The notes below the pieces were generated by a model, which was not told the DNA's origin, searched no databases, and worked only from the letters and a program-made list of their open reading frames with translations. Positions 46,587 to 56,937 of a stretch of 64,000 nucleotides of DNA are shown one piece after another. Numbering within the stretch: position 1 is the stretch's first letter; every line of letters begins with the position of its first letter. This DNA comes from Enterococcus hirae ATCC 9790 (GTDB lineage: Bacteria; Bacillota; Bacilli; Lactobacillales; Enterococcaceae), in NCBI RefSeq assembly GCF_000271405.2, contig NC_018081.1:649606-713605 (forward strand), in the 5' to 3' direction. The translations under genes were made by a program, and so were the position numbers.

Positions 46587-48008
46587 TCAATTTTCTTTTT
46601 TCCATTTCCCTAAACCACTCAAAATAGGGTTATAGCCAAACAAAGACGTTAGTAAAAAATAGATAGGGACGGCTATAGAAACTTGGATTAGATTAGTCAA
46701 AAAGGTAGGTGACATGCCATTTGTAATTATTCTTGTAACGAACCACATAATAATGGATGAACAAAAAATAACCAGTAAGTTTTTTTTCTTAAAGCTAAAA
46801 TTTGTTTGATTCAAGAATGATTTTGTACGTACCACTGTTACAAAAATTTCTGCTAAAAGGTTTGAAAAAACCACTCCAAAAAAACCGATCCACGGTAACA
46901 AGATTAAATTAGATAAAATATTGATAACCGCACCAATTAATACAGATTTATTGTAGATTTTTACTTTGCCAATCGGTATCAAATATTGTCTAGAAATGGA
47001 CATACCTAAGGGCATCACAACGATCAAAATAGAAAAAAGTGGAATAACTTTATTGATGAATAAGAATTCTTTCCCAAAAAACCAGGGAACTAATTTATCG
47101 TAAACCGTAAGCATCCCGAACATCGCTGGAACACTAAAATATAATTGTAAATGAATCGTCTTATCAATGATGTCCACCATCTTATTAATGTTTCCTTTGG
47201 CATATAACCCACTCATGTGCGGTAATAGCACCATATCAAGCGTTGTAATAACCGTGATAAATACCGTATTGATTGTTAATGAATTAGTGTAATAACCAAC
47301 AGCTGTACTACCAATAAAAACACCCAATAAAGTCTTGTTTAGATTCGTATAAAGTAAAATAGCAACCTGTGGGATAAAAAATTCAAAAGATGATCGGATA
47401 TGTCTAAAGCTATCTAAGAATGCTACCTTTTTAAAATTTATATGTTTATGAATAAATAGCCATGTCAATAGTTGAGATAATAAGGTTCCTACTGACTGTA
47501 GTAAAACATATAAAATCGTATCAGAAGAATCTTTAATCAAAAAGATAATTAAAATGAAAGTAACAAATTGAATTCCCAGATTGATCATGCTCGTTTTTCT
47601 GAAATCCTCGATTCCCATAAAAAACCACGAAATGTCAAACATAACAGCTATAATAGTGAGACTTTGTATATAGAAATAGATCTTATTACCTAAAAAAGTA
47701 GTAAATAACAAAAAAACTAAAAGTGTAATACATGTTAAAACTGCTTTTAATAAACAGATTTCCCAAAACGTTTTTGAAATATTTTCTTTACGATTATAAA
47801 CTAATGCGATTTCTCGATTCCCATACATCGAGATCCCTAAACTAGCGACTAACACAAAATATTGAGTAATCGAATTGGTGTAATTAAAAATCCCTAATCC
47901 TCCAGGACCTAATGCTTTTGAAACAATTGGGACTGTAATGATTGGCATGATAATCTTTGTCAGTTGAAATAATGACTGATACCCAAAATTTTTAAGCACA
48001 TGTTTCAA
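46587..48008 (-). CDS. wzx: Polysaccharide repeat-unit flippase (Wzx)
   Basis: About 473 residues with 12-14 membrane helices; [38 protein letters not shown] is a typical Wzx/RfbX start. Flips lipid-linked capsule repeat units across the membrane for polymerisation by the Wzy-like protein encoded at 51196-52271. Start is a TTG at 48008 with GGAAGGG 9 nt upstream; another TTG at 48026 lacks a site. Overlaps the end of the ugd gene by about 17 bases. Last gene of the capsule cluster. Confidence 0.9.
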   Translation of the reverse strand: MKHVLKNFGYQSLFQLTKIIMPIITVPIVSKALGPGGLGIFNYTNSITQYFVLVASLGISMYGNREIALVYNRKENISKTFWEICLLKAVLTCITLLVFLLFTTFLGNKIYFYIQSLTIIAVMFDISWFFMGIEDFRKTSMINLGIQFVTFILIIFLIKDSSDTILYVLLQSVGTLLSQLLTWLFIHKHINFKKVAFLDSFRHIRSSFEFFIPQVAILLYTNLNKTLLGVFIGSTAVGYYTNSLTINTVFITVITTLDMVLLPHMSGLYAKGNINKMVDIIDKTIHLQLYFSVPAMFGMLTVYDKLVPWFFGKEFLFINKVIPLFSILIVVMPLGMSISRQYLIPIGKVKIYNKSVLIGAVINILSNLILLPWIGFFGVVFSNLLAEIFVTVVRTKSFLNQTNFSFKKKNLLVIFCSSIIMWFVTRIITNGMSPTFLTNLIQVSIAVPIYFLLTSLFGYNPILSGLGKWKKEN

Positions 48009-49179
48009 TTCTATTATCCCTTCCAAATATATCTCGCGTATAGACTTTCATTTCTACATCTTTGAGTAACGGATCAAATCGATTGGCTAATATCACATCT
48101 GAATGCTTCTTGAACTCATCAATGTCCTTTATTACTTTAAATGTCGAAAAATGCTCCTTCTTCACTGTCGGTTCATAAATGACTACGTTAATGCCTTGAT
48201 CTTTCAAAAGACGCATGATACTTAAAATAGATGAATATCTGAAATTATCAGAGCCCGCCTTCATTGTTAAACGATAAATCCCTACTACATCTGGATTTTT
48301 TTCCATGATACGATCTGCAATAAATGTTTTTCTTGTATCATTTGACTGAACGATGGCTTGGATCAGATCATTTGGCACGTGCTGGTAATTCGCTAGTAAT
48401 TGTTTCGTATCTTTCGGTAAACAATATCCGCCATAACCAAAAGAAGGATTATTATAATAGTCCCCTATTCTTGGGTCCATTGAAACCCCCGAGATAATTT
48501 GAGCTGTATCTAATCCATTCATTTCAGCATAAGTATCAAGCTCATTGAAATAAGCAATCCTTAATGCTAAATAGGTATTAGAAAACAGTTTGATCGCTTC
48601 TGCTTCTGTTGAATCAGTTAAAATAACAGGAACATTTTTTATTCGAGTATTTTTTTTAAACATCGAAGCAATTTTTTGTCCTCTTTTCGTGTTTTCGCCT
48701 ACAACGATACGAGAAGGATAGAGATTATCATACAATGCTTTTCCTTCCCGCAAAAATTCTGGTGAAAAAATAAAATCCTCTGATTGATATTTCTTTTTTA
48801 AATACTTAATATAACCTAAAGGAATCGTTGACTTAATGATAAATACAGCATCCGTACGTACTGCCTTTACCTTTTCGATTACTTCTTCTATGGAGGAAGT
48901 ATCGAATAGGTTTTTTTCTTCATCATAATCGGTTGGAGTAGCAATCAAAATAAATTCTCCCCATGATGCTGCACTTTTGAAGTCTTGTGTAAAAGTTATT
49001 CCCAATTCTCTATTATTCAAAAATTCTTGGATCTCTTTATCTTCGATTGGGGAACAACCTTTTATTAGTTTCTCGATTTTTTTCTGATCGATGTCATAAG
49101 CAACCACATCATTATTTTGGGCAAGCAACAATGCATTTGCTAGCCCTACATAGCCCATACCGAAAACAGATAGTCTCAT
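47992..49179 (-). CDS. ugd: UDP-glucose 6-dehydrogenase
   Basis: 395 residues. NAD-dependent oxidation of UDP-glucose to UDP-glucuronate, a precursor for an acidic capsule. Rossmann [10 protein letters not shown] (about 7-16), [25 protein letters not shown] and the catalytic Cys in [16 protein letters not shown] 49179. The protein is complete. It could act on another UDP-sugar, but the motifs fit UDP-glucose. Confidence 0.93.
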   Translation of the reverse strand: MRLSVFGMGYVGLANALLLAQNNDVVAYDIDQKKIEKLIKGCSPIEDKEIQEFLNNRELGITFTQDFKSAASWGEFILIATPTDYDEEKNLFDTSSIEEVIEKVKAVRTDAVFIIKSTIPLGYIKYLKKKYQSEDFIFSPEFLREGKALYDNLYPSRIVVGENTKRGQKIASMFKKNTRIKNVPVILTDSTEAEAIKLFSNTYLALRIAYFNELDTYAEMNGLDTAQIISGVSMDPRIGDYYNNPSFGYGGYCLPKDTKQLLANYQHVPNDLIQAIVQSNDTRKTFIADRIMEKNPDVVGIYRLTMKAGSDNFRYSSILSIMRLLKDQGINVVIYEPTVKKEHFSTFKVIKDIDEFKKHSDVILANRFDPLLKDVEMKVYTRDIFGRDNRIETCA

Positions 49180-49182
49180 TTC

Positions 49183-50037
49183 TTACACCTTACTTATTTT
49201 TTTATTTTTTGCTTGTTTTAAAATTTTTTGTATTTTTTTATTATCCCCCCATACAGCCTTAGAATCATATTTTCTATCGGGATAGGCACCATAATCCAAA
49301 TGAATATTCAAGTGATTATCTGCAATGAATTGTTCGACACGTTCTTTTAATTTAACAGGATAACCTGAGCAAATATTAATGATTCCTGAGATTTCGTCTT
49401 GTTCAACAGCTGCTGCTACTTGAAAACAAAAATCATCATAGTCTAAAAAATCGTATTGGTTTTCCCCCATTGTAAAAGGAAAGTTTACCTCTTCTTCCTT
49501 GGCTTTCTCAATGATTTTTGAAAAAACCGAACTACCACCCGGTTGATTCGATACAATGTAATAAGCACGCAACCATTGAAATTTTTTATTGGTTTCTTTA
49601 GCCATAAACGAACTGAAATTTCTCAATGAATCTTTTGCAATGCCATAGTAACTCATTGGGTGTGTACTAGTGAATTCGTTAATGCAGCCTTCATAAAATC
49701 CAACTTCATGCATCGATCCCATCACTACGATTTTATCGATTCCTGATAAGAAAAATTTTTTTAAAAATAGTGCATGATCGGATAAGTTTCTAATATGACT
49801 TTCTGCATTATGGATAAACCCATCTTGCCATGCAAGATGGACTAATACGTTCGGTTCACCAAAATAATGATACGGATCAGAAATATCAAAAAGATTTTCT
49901 TGATAGATAGTGGCTTCTTTATTTATTCGATTCGTTCTGACATCTGTCGCAATAACTTCATTTCCATCATTGATCAGTTGGTCTACAATTCCAGTTCCTA
50001 AATAACCGTTTGCTCCAGTTACTAATATTTTCATCAA
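49183..50037 (-). CDS. NAD-dependent epimerase/dehydratase (SDR)
   Basis: 284 residues, extended SDR. NAD site VTGANGYLGTGIVDQL (about 6-21), YYGIAKDSLRN with the YxxxK pair, C-terminal YGAYPDRKYDSKAVWGDNKK. Supplies a nucleotide-sugar, probably an epimer or 4-keto intermediate for the capsule. Its ATG at 50037 overlaps the stop of the upstream glycosyltransferase by 4 bases. Specific substrate not decidable. Confidence 0.85.
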   Translation of the reverse strand: MMKILVTGANGYLGTGIVDQLINDGNEVIATDVRTNRINKEATIYQENLFDISDPYHYFGEPNVLVHLAWQDGFIHNAESHIRNLSDHALFLKKFFLSGIDKIVVMGSMHEVGFYEGCINEFTSTHPMSYYGIAKDSLRNFSSFMAKETNKKFQWLRAYYIVSNQPGGSSVFSKIIEKAKEEEVNFPFTMGENQYDFLDYDDFCFQVAAAVEQDEISGIINICSGYPVKLKERVEQFIADNHLNIHLDYGAYPDRKYDSKAVWGDNKKIQKILKQAKNKKISKV

Positions 50038-51179
50038 TTCTCACTCCCCAAATTTACTATTTTTTCTATTATTTTTTCCCATGAGAAGAGGTCGAGTAAC
50101 ACCTGATCCCCAACAGGGATACGTTTTTTTCCCAAAAATTGAAGCATTTCGTTGATTGAGATCGGTGAATCATCATCCTTTACTTGATAAATATTTTGTT
50201 TTACTGCACTAAAAAATGGTGTTTCGCCTGATGTAATCACTGGAATTCCTTGATAAAGTGCTTCGGATACTTTGATAGCTGTCTCAATATTGGCACCTCG
50301 TAGATGTAACTTTAATGTACCGATAGCCATTGAAGCTTCACCATAAAGCTGTTCTAATTCTTGACGATCTTTATACCCATGAAATATAACGTATCCTTGT
50401 AATCGGTAAGATGCTACCAGTTGTTTTAACTCTTCAATTGCTGGTCCCCCACCAACAATGTCAAAGAAGACCTCTGGTGCTATCTCATCTTTTGTCCGAT
50501 AATAATATTCAAGTCCTTCAATTAAACGATCCAGCCCATGATAAGGATAAAAATTTCCAACAGCAACTACCCGATGTGTAGGCTGTTCTTCATTTTTCTG
50601 ATATAAATTGACTGGCAAATTATCCGGATCTACACCATTGTAAAAAGAAACCATCTTCGCCTTTTTTTTATTACTTGTCTTCGCCTCAATTACTGCAATC
50701 TTATTGCATTTTTTTTCATACAATCGATCACCTAAGTAATTCCATACTAGACTCAATCCACCCTTTAACTTATTGGGTGCTACATTCAATTGTTCTTTAT
50801 AATAAGGATAAGTAGGAATTTCCATAATCGTTTGAATTGTTTTTTGCTGAGAGATACTTAACAGTTCACTCATTATTTTTGTATAATATTGATCCCGAAA
50901 ATAGAAATGAGTCCATTCTCTCGACAACAATAATTTTTTTGTTGCTATTTGGATATCTTTTATTTTTTGACGGTGATTCGTTGCATCACTCTTTGTTAAT
51001 AGACTGTCGTGAATCATCTGCTTGTCATAAAACTCACGTACTCTTATTTCTTGTTTTTTAAAATAAAGTAACCAACATTGCTTTTTATGATTGCTCATAT
51101 ACTTTGCTTGGGAACAGTTCTTTTTAAAAATACCTTTATTTTCTTCTGCAGAAATCCCACTCAAAAATAAGATGCTCAT
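50034..51179 (-). CDS. Glycosyltransferase, GT4-like
   Basis: 381 residues. GT-B fold by pattern: VVAVGNFYPYHGLDRLIEGLEYY (donor-domain start), FDIVGGGPAIEELKQLVASYRLQGYVIFHGYK, and a late EALYQGIPVITSGETP. Transfers a sugar to the capsule lipid-linked unit at the inner membrane face. Start at 51179 (MSILFLSGIS) with AAAGGAC upstream; the longer frame to 51269 overlaps the polymerase gene. Confidence 0.87.
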   Translation of the reverse strand: MSILFLSGISAEENKGIFKKNCSQAKYMSNHKKQCWLLYFKKQEIRVREFYDKQMIHDSLLTKSDATNHRQKIKDIQIATKKLLLSREWTHFYFRDQYYTKIMSELLSISQQKTIQTIMEIPTYPYYKEQLNVAPNKLKGGLSLVWNYLGDRLYEKKCNKIAVIEAKTSNKKKAKMVSFYNGVDPDNLPVNLYQKNEEQPTHRVVAVGNFYPYHGLDRLIEGLEYYYRTKDEIAPEVFFDIVGGGPAIEELKQLVASYRLQGYVIFHGYKDRQELEQLYGEASMAIGTLKLHLRGANIETAIKVSEALYQGIPVITSGETPFFSAVKQNIYQVKDDDSPISINEMLQFLGKKRIPVGDQVLLDLFSWEKIIEKIVNLGSEN

Positions 51180-51195
51180 TGTATTTTGTCCTTTC

Positions 51196-52271
51196 TTATA
51201 GCCATTCATTCTGATAAAATAGCGGATTAAAAATCCTTTCAGGTATAGAGATCGAAAAATAAGAAACATAAAACCAAGCCAGAAGGTGAATAACTAACAT
51301 CCCCCACAAAACGAGTTGATAATAGGTGACTTTTTTGTATTTATAACTAGCATTGATCACAGAAATATAAATCAAAGGCAATATACCTCTGGCTAAACGG
51401 TAAAATTCCACAGAATACCAAAGCAAAGGAATAAACATCAATAAAATCACCGAAGCATAAAACACATATTGTGAGAATAGTTTATTTTTTTGACTGATTG
51501 TACTTTTAGGAAATCCTAAATGTGCCCAGTATGCTAACCCCACATTCAGCAAGAAAAGAAAAATAACTTGTATCGAACCATTTGTTATTTTTTCAGTATA
51601 TTGTTGGATTCTTCCGGAATTTGTTGAGAACTCTTCGATTAAATAATTCAAATAGGGAGGAGTTCCACTATAGATTACATAGATCAACTCCAGAAAAATT
51701 GCACCACCAACCATTAGTTGAATAAAAAACTTTTTGTTTTTTGAAGATAAAAATAAAAACGGTAGATAAAATAAACTGATCGTATGAAATAAGCTAGCGC
51801 TAATTATGCCAAAAAAATATTTTATTTTTTATTTTCTACTAAATATGGAAATGAATAAATCACAAGAGATATCGCCACTAAATTCCTTAGTTGAATAGCA
51901 TCAATAAAAAATAAAAATAACGTATAAATAATTATAAATAGATGAGTATTTACGCAATATTTTTTAACTGTCGCACCGATTAATAGGGTTGCAAATAAAA
52001 AGACCAACCCACGCATACCAAAGAGTCCTAAATTTAATTGTCGGCAAAACTGTGCAAAATAGTAAAAGCCGAATTCTGTCGCTTTATATTTGATACGTGC
52101 ATCATCAAAATAAGTTGCTTTATAGTAGACCATGTCTGTATTTTCAGTACCACCTGCAAAAATCAATCCGAGGATCAAAACACTTAATAAGAGTAAATAT
52201 TTATTGCGTTTATTTCTGAAAACTTCAATAAAATTAAGTATCAGTACAGCAAAATAAGCAACGATGATCAT
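51196..52271 (-). pseudogene. Wzy-like (EpsG-type) polysaccharide polymerase, frameshifted at A6
   Basis: First part (149 residues from ATG 52271: MIIVAYFAVLILNFIEVFRNKRNKY...NTDMVYYK) and second part (from about 51830) are in different frames. One extra A in the A6 tract at 51825-51830 makes one ~358-residue polytopic protein, with KIKYFFGIISASLFHTI joining the two. EpsG/Wzy polymerases have this size, many membrane helices and the early TD-Y motif. If the frameshift is real, the strain may lack capsule polymerisation, although the rest of the cluster is intact. Confidence 0.75.
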
Positions 52272-52287
52272 CCAGCAGACACCCTAT

Positions 52288-53306
52288 TCAACATTTTTTT
52301 ATAAAACTGGTTCCATAAATCAACTGATTCAAGGTTCGATATCTCCGTTTTTCCATTAAACGACTCACCAGACATAAATAGTTTCTATAATACCGTGATG
52401 ATTCTATGATTAAAGGTTTCTGTATTTTCTCTTTGGACAATAGTTGTTGGATATCTTGTAGCATCTTTTTTTGATTCGCTGTATTCATGCCGAATTGGGT
52501 ATAGATATTCAACCCATGTCGTAAAAAATAAGTATAGCGATATTTTTGATAGTAGGGATAAACGCGTTCATTCCATTCAATTTCTCCAATTGTTTCTATA
52601 AATATTTGAAAATCTTTCACAGCTGAGGGATTATTTTTTAAAGAAGTACTCGTCAATTCACGTTGACTATATTGATAAACTACTTCGGGGACCAGCTGAA
52701 TCGTTTGACATTTAGAAACATAGTTAAAATTGAATAAAGTATCTTCTTGCCCATAACGAAATCTTTCATCGAATTTCAAATCATACTCATCTATTATTTT
52801 TTTCGGTACAAACAATTCCATAAATGGAGAAACGTCATTCGATGATCTAAATTAAACAAAGCATAAGCAATCTCTTTTTGATCCTTTAATTGCTTTTCTT
52901 CATAGGAGTAATCTATTTCAGACAAAAGCAGTTGTTTCTTATCAATCAACTGCATCGATTTGCCACCTACGATCATATCTGCATCTCCGATTTTGTTAGA
53001 CAAATAGACATAGATATTGGGATCAATTGCATCGTCTTGATCGATAAAACTAACAAATTCGCCTGTCGCATAAGCTAAACCTGTATTACGGGCTGCACAG
53101 ATCCCCGCGTTTGTTTGATGAATCAATAATATACGTTCATCTTGTTGTGCAAATTTTTGGCAAATTTGATAACTATCATCTTGTGAACCATCATCAATCA
53201 AAATCAACTCGATGTTTTTGTAGGGCTGATTCAATAACGCTTGGAGTGTATTTTCTAAATACAAGCTTCCGTTATAGATTGGAACAATCACGCTAATTCT
53301 CTTCAA
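52288..53306 (-). pseudogene. Family 2 glycosyltransferase, frameshifted at A7
   Basis: TTG start at 53306 with AAGGAG upstream: MKRISVIVPIYNGSLYLENTLQALLNQ...LILIDDGSQDDS...GICAARNTGL...SFIDQDDAIDPN, a complete GT2 donor domain. At the A7 tract 52797-52803 the frame stops (YRKK). One more A continues as IIDEYDLKFDERFRYGQEDTLF, the conserved ED motif region, to a stop at 52288, about 340 residues. Without the correction the catalytic ED motif is lost. Adds a sugar to the capsule unit. Confidence 0.8.
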
Positions 53307-53311
53307 TTTTC

Positions 53312-54268
53312 TTACTCCTTTCCACTGAAGATCCGATCGAGCCAAGTGGATAATTGATAGTTTTTGTAAAGTTGATCATTTAGTAAATGGTAGTCTGTCT
53401 CAATAAAACGTTGTGGAATAACTGGCTTTTTTCGGTCAACTACGCAAATGTTATCAGGATGGTAAAAATCATAATTTTTCACTTCTGGATTTGTTGTAAT
53501 CAGTTTTCTTCTCATTCCATGTGTCTCAATCGTACGCATCGTGAGACCTGATTGATTTGCTAGCTCTAGATCCAAAATAATTTTGCTCTCTTTAACCACT
53601 TCATTAACGATTGTTTGCGGAAGTGGTTGATAGATGAATTCTTCTTTTTTGGCTGTTGCGAGTGTCTTAGTTCCATATTTGTAATAATAAAAATGCCAGA
53701 TAGAAGGAAGATATAGTTTGAAATAGTAGCTATATTGTTTTTTCTCACAAAGTTCTTTTACTTGATTGATAAATGAGTAACGCATGCTATGACCGAATCC
53801 CACAAAAGAAAAAAGATAGGTTGGCTCTTTTTTGTTTTTCTCATCGGAATTTATGTAGAATAATGGCAAAAAATTTAATTCTGCGTATTTCTTGCAGTCT
53901 TTCGCATCAAAACTATATAAATAATTAAAATAATCAAAGTATCTAGTCACTTGTGAAAATGTAGCAATTGAATCCCACAAATAGGCTAATTTAGGGATCG
54001 GTCCAACAATATCGGTCACCTCTTTGATGAACTTTTCAGGAAACAGTACTGGATTGATAACGAAAAAGTAATCATAATTTTCTTGTCCTATCGCTAATAA
54101 AATTTGCTTCAGATAACTCTCTCTTAAGGTATTGAACTTTGTAGAAAGTTTCATTTTTAGGTGTGAGTCCGAAGGGATCGCATTATAATACGTCACTTTT
54201 GCGCCTTTTCTTTCTAATTCTTCGATGATCAGCTGTGGATAATCGTAAAATTTCCATGCAATAAACAA
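53312..54268 (-). CDS. Capsule biosynthesis glycosyltransferase-like protein
   Basis: 318 residues, no signal peptide. LAYLWDSIATFSQVTRY near 93 and ANQSGLTMRTIETHGMRRKLITTN near 242-266 resemble a group of lipopolysaccharide/capsule biosynthesis proteins (CapH/CgeB-like) with a GT-B C-terminal domain. Downstream of the GT4 gene at 55435; its stop overlaps the ribosome-site region of the GT2 gene, so translation is likely coupled. Exact sugar unknown. Confidence 0.65.
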   Translation of the reverse strand: MFIAWKFYDYPQLIIEELERKGAKVTYYNAIPSDSHLKMKLSTKFNTLRESYLKQILLAIGQENYDYFFVINPVLFPEKFIKEVTDIVGPIPKLAYLWDSIATFSQVTRYFDYFNYLYSFDAKDCKKYAELNFLPLFYINSDEKNKKEPTYLFSFVGFGHSMRYSFINQVKELCEKKQYSYYFKLYLPSIWHFYYYKYGTKTLATAKKEEFIYQPLPQTIVNEVVKESKIILDLELANQSGLTMRTIETHGMRRKLITTNPEVKNYDFYHPDNICVVDRKKPVIPQRFIETDYHLLNDQLYKNYQLSTWLDRIFSGKE

Positions 54269-54310
54269 TATTTTTTATCCTTTAAGCGTTTGTCCATACT
54301 ATGCCTTCTC

Positions 54311-55435
54311 TCAATTTTCTCCGTTGTACTGTTTTGTAATCTCTCGAATCATTTGATTTAATGAATAATTTTTTTGATAGATCGCTATTATTTGTTGTTT
54401 GTCACAGCTATGCTCTGCATTTAGGATTGCTCGTGCAAATGAGTGAGGACTATCTGTATTTAATAAGCAACCACCTGTTTGTTCAATAATTTCTTCTACT
54501 CCTGTCACCTTTTTGCCAATAATCGGAACACCAGCGCGAATCGCTTCGATCAAAGAATAAGGCAACCCTTCATATCTCGAAGTGATCAAATAATGATCAT
54601 ACCCTGCAACGATTCGTTCACTATCCGTTCTTTCTCCTAATAAATGGACATTTCCCGTCAAATCGTGCTTGATTAAAAATGCTTTGACTTCTTTGAATAG
54701 TGGTCCATCCCCTGCCCAGACAAAATGATAATTAGGGTCTTGTTGAATGACTTCTTTTGCTACTTCCATAAATAAAAAAGGGTCTTTTTGAAAAGAAAGA
54801 CGTGCGTTGTTACCAATAACAATATTCGATTCCTTCAACCCTAGAGATTCTTTGATCGTTTTTTTAGAAGGAAAGTCGATTGCAGGCAATCCATTGCGGA
54901 TGACTATAAATTTGGATGGGTTATCAAGGTGTAATTTTATACCTGCCATTCGTTCTTCTTCAGATACATTAAACGTCTTCTTCGTTGCATACCTACTTAG
55001 CATCTTCTCTATCCAAATAAATAGTGTCTTCTTAGATTGCTTAAATTCCGAAGATAAGAAAGAATACGCATGTGGTGTATAAAAAACTTGCTCAATACGA
55101 TTTCTTTTAGCAGCTATTCGCCCTAGCGCACCGGCTTTCGAACTATGACAATGCACAATATCCGGTTGAATTTCTTTCATTTGTTGTTTCAAGAAGCGGT
55201 AAGTAACATAATCATTTTTCACATCGACATTTCTAGTAAAGGTAGGACAGGGAATAAAGGTAGCTCGATCTTTTAACTGCATATATTGATCAGAAAAACA
55301 GTGATCCATTTTTTTTGTTCCATGAATAAAGTAAAGATCAAATTCTTCTTGGTCTAATTGTTCAATCAATTGAACGATATGTTTTCTTAAGCCGCCTTCC
55401 ATTGATTCACTCAAGAGCAAAACTTTTTTTTTCAT
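54311..55435 (-). CDS. Glycosyltransferase, GT4 family
   Basis: 374 residues. GT-B: N-terminal LLLSESMEGGLRKHIVQLIEQL, VHCHSSKAGALGRIAA, middle VIRNGLPA, GNNARLSFQKDPFLFMEVAKEV and C-terminal TSRYEGLPYSLIEAIRAGVPIIG (E-x7-E). Adds a hexose to the lipid-linked capsule unit. Start at 55435 (MKKKVLLLSES); the frame continues upstream to 55504, which overlaps the priming transferase gene. The stop of that gene and this start are 8 bases apart. Confidence 0.9.
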   Translation of the reverse strand: MKKKVLLLSESMEGGLRKHIVQLIEQLDQEEFDLYFIHGTKKMDHCFSDQYMQLKDRATFIPCPTFTRNVDVKNDYVTYRFLKQQMKEIQPDIVHCHSSKAGALGRIAAKRNRIEQVFYTPHAYSFLSSEFKQSKKTLFIWIEKMLSRYATKKTFNVSEEERMAGIKLHLDNPSKFIVIRNGLPAIDFPSKKTIKESLGLKESNIVIGNNARLSFQKDPFLFMEVAKEVIQQDPNYHFVWAGDGPLFKEVKAFLIKHDLTGNVHLLGERTDSERIVAGYDHYLITSRYEGLPYSLIEAIRAGVPIIGKKVTGVEEIIEQTGGCLLNTDSPHSFARAILNAEHSCDKQQIIAIYQKNYSLNQMIREITKQYNGEN

Positions 55436-55442
55436 TTCCCTA

Positions 55443-56135
55443 TCAACACGCTCCTTCAGGACGCAAAATAACAAAAAATGTACGATAGATGATTTTGAAA
55501 TCAATATAAATACTTCGCTTTTCGATATATTCTAAATCTAGCATCACCATTTCAGAAAAACCGATATTGCTACGCCCGTTAATTTGCCATAAACCGGTAC
55601 AACCTGGTTTGACCAATAGTCTTTGCTCATCATATTTCGTATATTGCGAAACCTCTCTTTGTAAAGATGGACGAGGACCAACTAAACTCATTTCACCTTT
55701 CAAAACATTCCATAGTTGTGGTAATTCATCTAAGCTTGTTTTACGAATGAATCGTCCAAATTTTGTTACACGTGGGTCATCTTTCATCTTGAACATCGCC
55801 CCTTCTACTTCATTCTTGCTCAGTAGCGTTGGGAGCTTTTTTTCTGCATCGACACACATCGAACGAAATTTATACATTTTGAATAACTGCTTATTTTTGC
55901 CTACTCGGTATTGGGAAAAAATGATTGGTTTTCCCGGCTCTTCCAGATATATCCTAAGAGCAATCCAAAGTAAGAGAGGTGATAAAACCACAAGGCCAAT
56001 AAAGCTAAAAACAATATCAATGATTCTTTTAGAAAGTTCATATAATTTTTTGCGTTTCAGCTTCACACGATAAAATTGGACTCTCGAGCCAAAGCCCTCT
56101 TGAAATTTTTTCGTAACCTCGATATTTTCACTCAT
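55443..56135 (-). CDS. Priming undecaprenyl-phosphate sugar-1-phosphate transferase
   Basis: 230 residues, bacterial sugar transferase family. One N-terminal membrane helix (about 38-60), then KPIIFSQYRVGKNKQLFKMYKFRSM, RKTSLDELPQLWNVLKGEMSLVGPRPSL and KPGCTGLWQINGRSNIGFSEM, the complete catalytic set. Starts capsule repeat-unit assembly on undecaprenyl phosphate. Start at 56135 with AAAGGTGG 7 nt upstream. Sugar not decidable (glucose or galactose usual). Confidence 0.93.
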   Translation of the reverse strand: MSENIEVTKKFQEGFGSRVQFYRVKLKRKKLYELSKRIIDIVFSFIGLVVLSPLLLWIALRIYLEEPGKPIIFSQYRVGKNKQLFKMYKFRSMCVDAEKKLPTLLSKNEVEGAMFKMKDDPRVTKFGRFIRKTSLDELPQLWNVLKGEMSLVGPRPSLQREVSQYTKYDEQRLLVKPGCTGLWQINGRSNIGFSEMVMLDLEYIEKRSIYIDFKIIYRTFFVILRPEGAC

Positions 56136-56169
56136 CCCATTGCCACCTTTCTTTATCGAATGGATCAAA

Positions 56170-56937
56170 TCAACGAAAGAAACTAAATCGACGATGTTTC
56201 ACTCTTTGATAAGTAAACGGCTCAATTTTGTTTTCGTATAGGATATCCATCGGCATTTTCTTTAATGATTTAACTTTTTCATTACCATAATCTTTTTGAA
56301 TAATGTGATATGCTTCTTTTAAATAAAAATTCCTTTTTTCTAAACTATGGGCATCGGAAGCAATCATTTGAACCATATTTAATTGAATCATTGTTTTGGC
56401 AGTCTTTTGGATTTTTCGTCCAAACAAACCGACGATACTTGGTGCCGTTCCTTGAGCTAGCGCCCCCATATCTAAGAAAGGCAACAGTTTATTCGGATCA
56501 TTAATGAATATCCTATTTCTTTCTGGGTGGACGATGATTGGTATATAGCCTTTAGCAATTAATTCAAAAAAGAGCTTTGTTGCATAAAGGGGAACGTCAT
56601 TCGTCGGGAACTCTATTAGTAGAAACTGTTTTTGCTGCCCAAAACCAATAATTTCTCTTTTTTCTAAATCTTCTATCAACGTACCAGTAATACGATTTTC
56701 TTGACCTACGAGCAATTTCAGCTCAATATTGTTACGATCAAATTCAGTTTGTAATTTTGCTACTTCATTGGCTACATTCGTAGCGGGATTCAAAAATCGC
56801 CCATTCTTATGATGGGGGGTACACATCAAATGTGTGATTCCTTGTTCTCTGGCTTTCAACGCCATTTTGAGACTTTCATCGATGGTTTTCGGCCCATCGT
56901 CAACTCCTGGTAAAATATGACAATGTAAATCGATCAT
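56170..56937 (-). CDS. cpsB: PHP-type tyrosine phosphatase CpsB/Wzb
   Basis: 255 residues. Metal-dependent PHP-domain phosphatase acting on the autophosphorylated kinase CpsD. MIDLHCHILPGVDDGPKTI, TPHHKNGRF, HPERNRIF and ASDAHS are the metal ligands. ATG 56937 overlaps the stop of the preceding membrane-protein gene by 4 bases. Downstream of cpsC-cpsD but split from them by the surface-protein/sortase unit. Confidence 0.92.
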   Translation of the reverse strand: MIDLHCHILPGVDDGPKTIDESLKMALKAREQGITHLMCTPHHKNGRFLNPATNVANEVAKLQTEFDRNNIELKLLVGQENRITGTLIEDLEKREIIGFGQQKQFLLIEFPTNDVPLYATKLFFELIAKGYIPIIVHPERNRIFINDPNKLLPFLDMGALAQGTAPSIVGLFGRKIQKTAKTMIQLNMVQMIASDAHSLEKRNFYLKEAYHIIQKDYGNEKVKSLKKMPMDILYENKIEPFTYQRVKHRRFSFFR

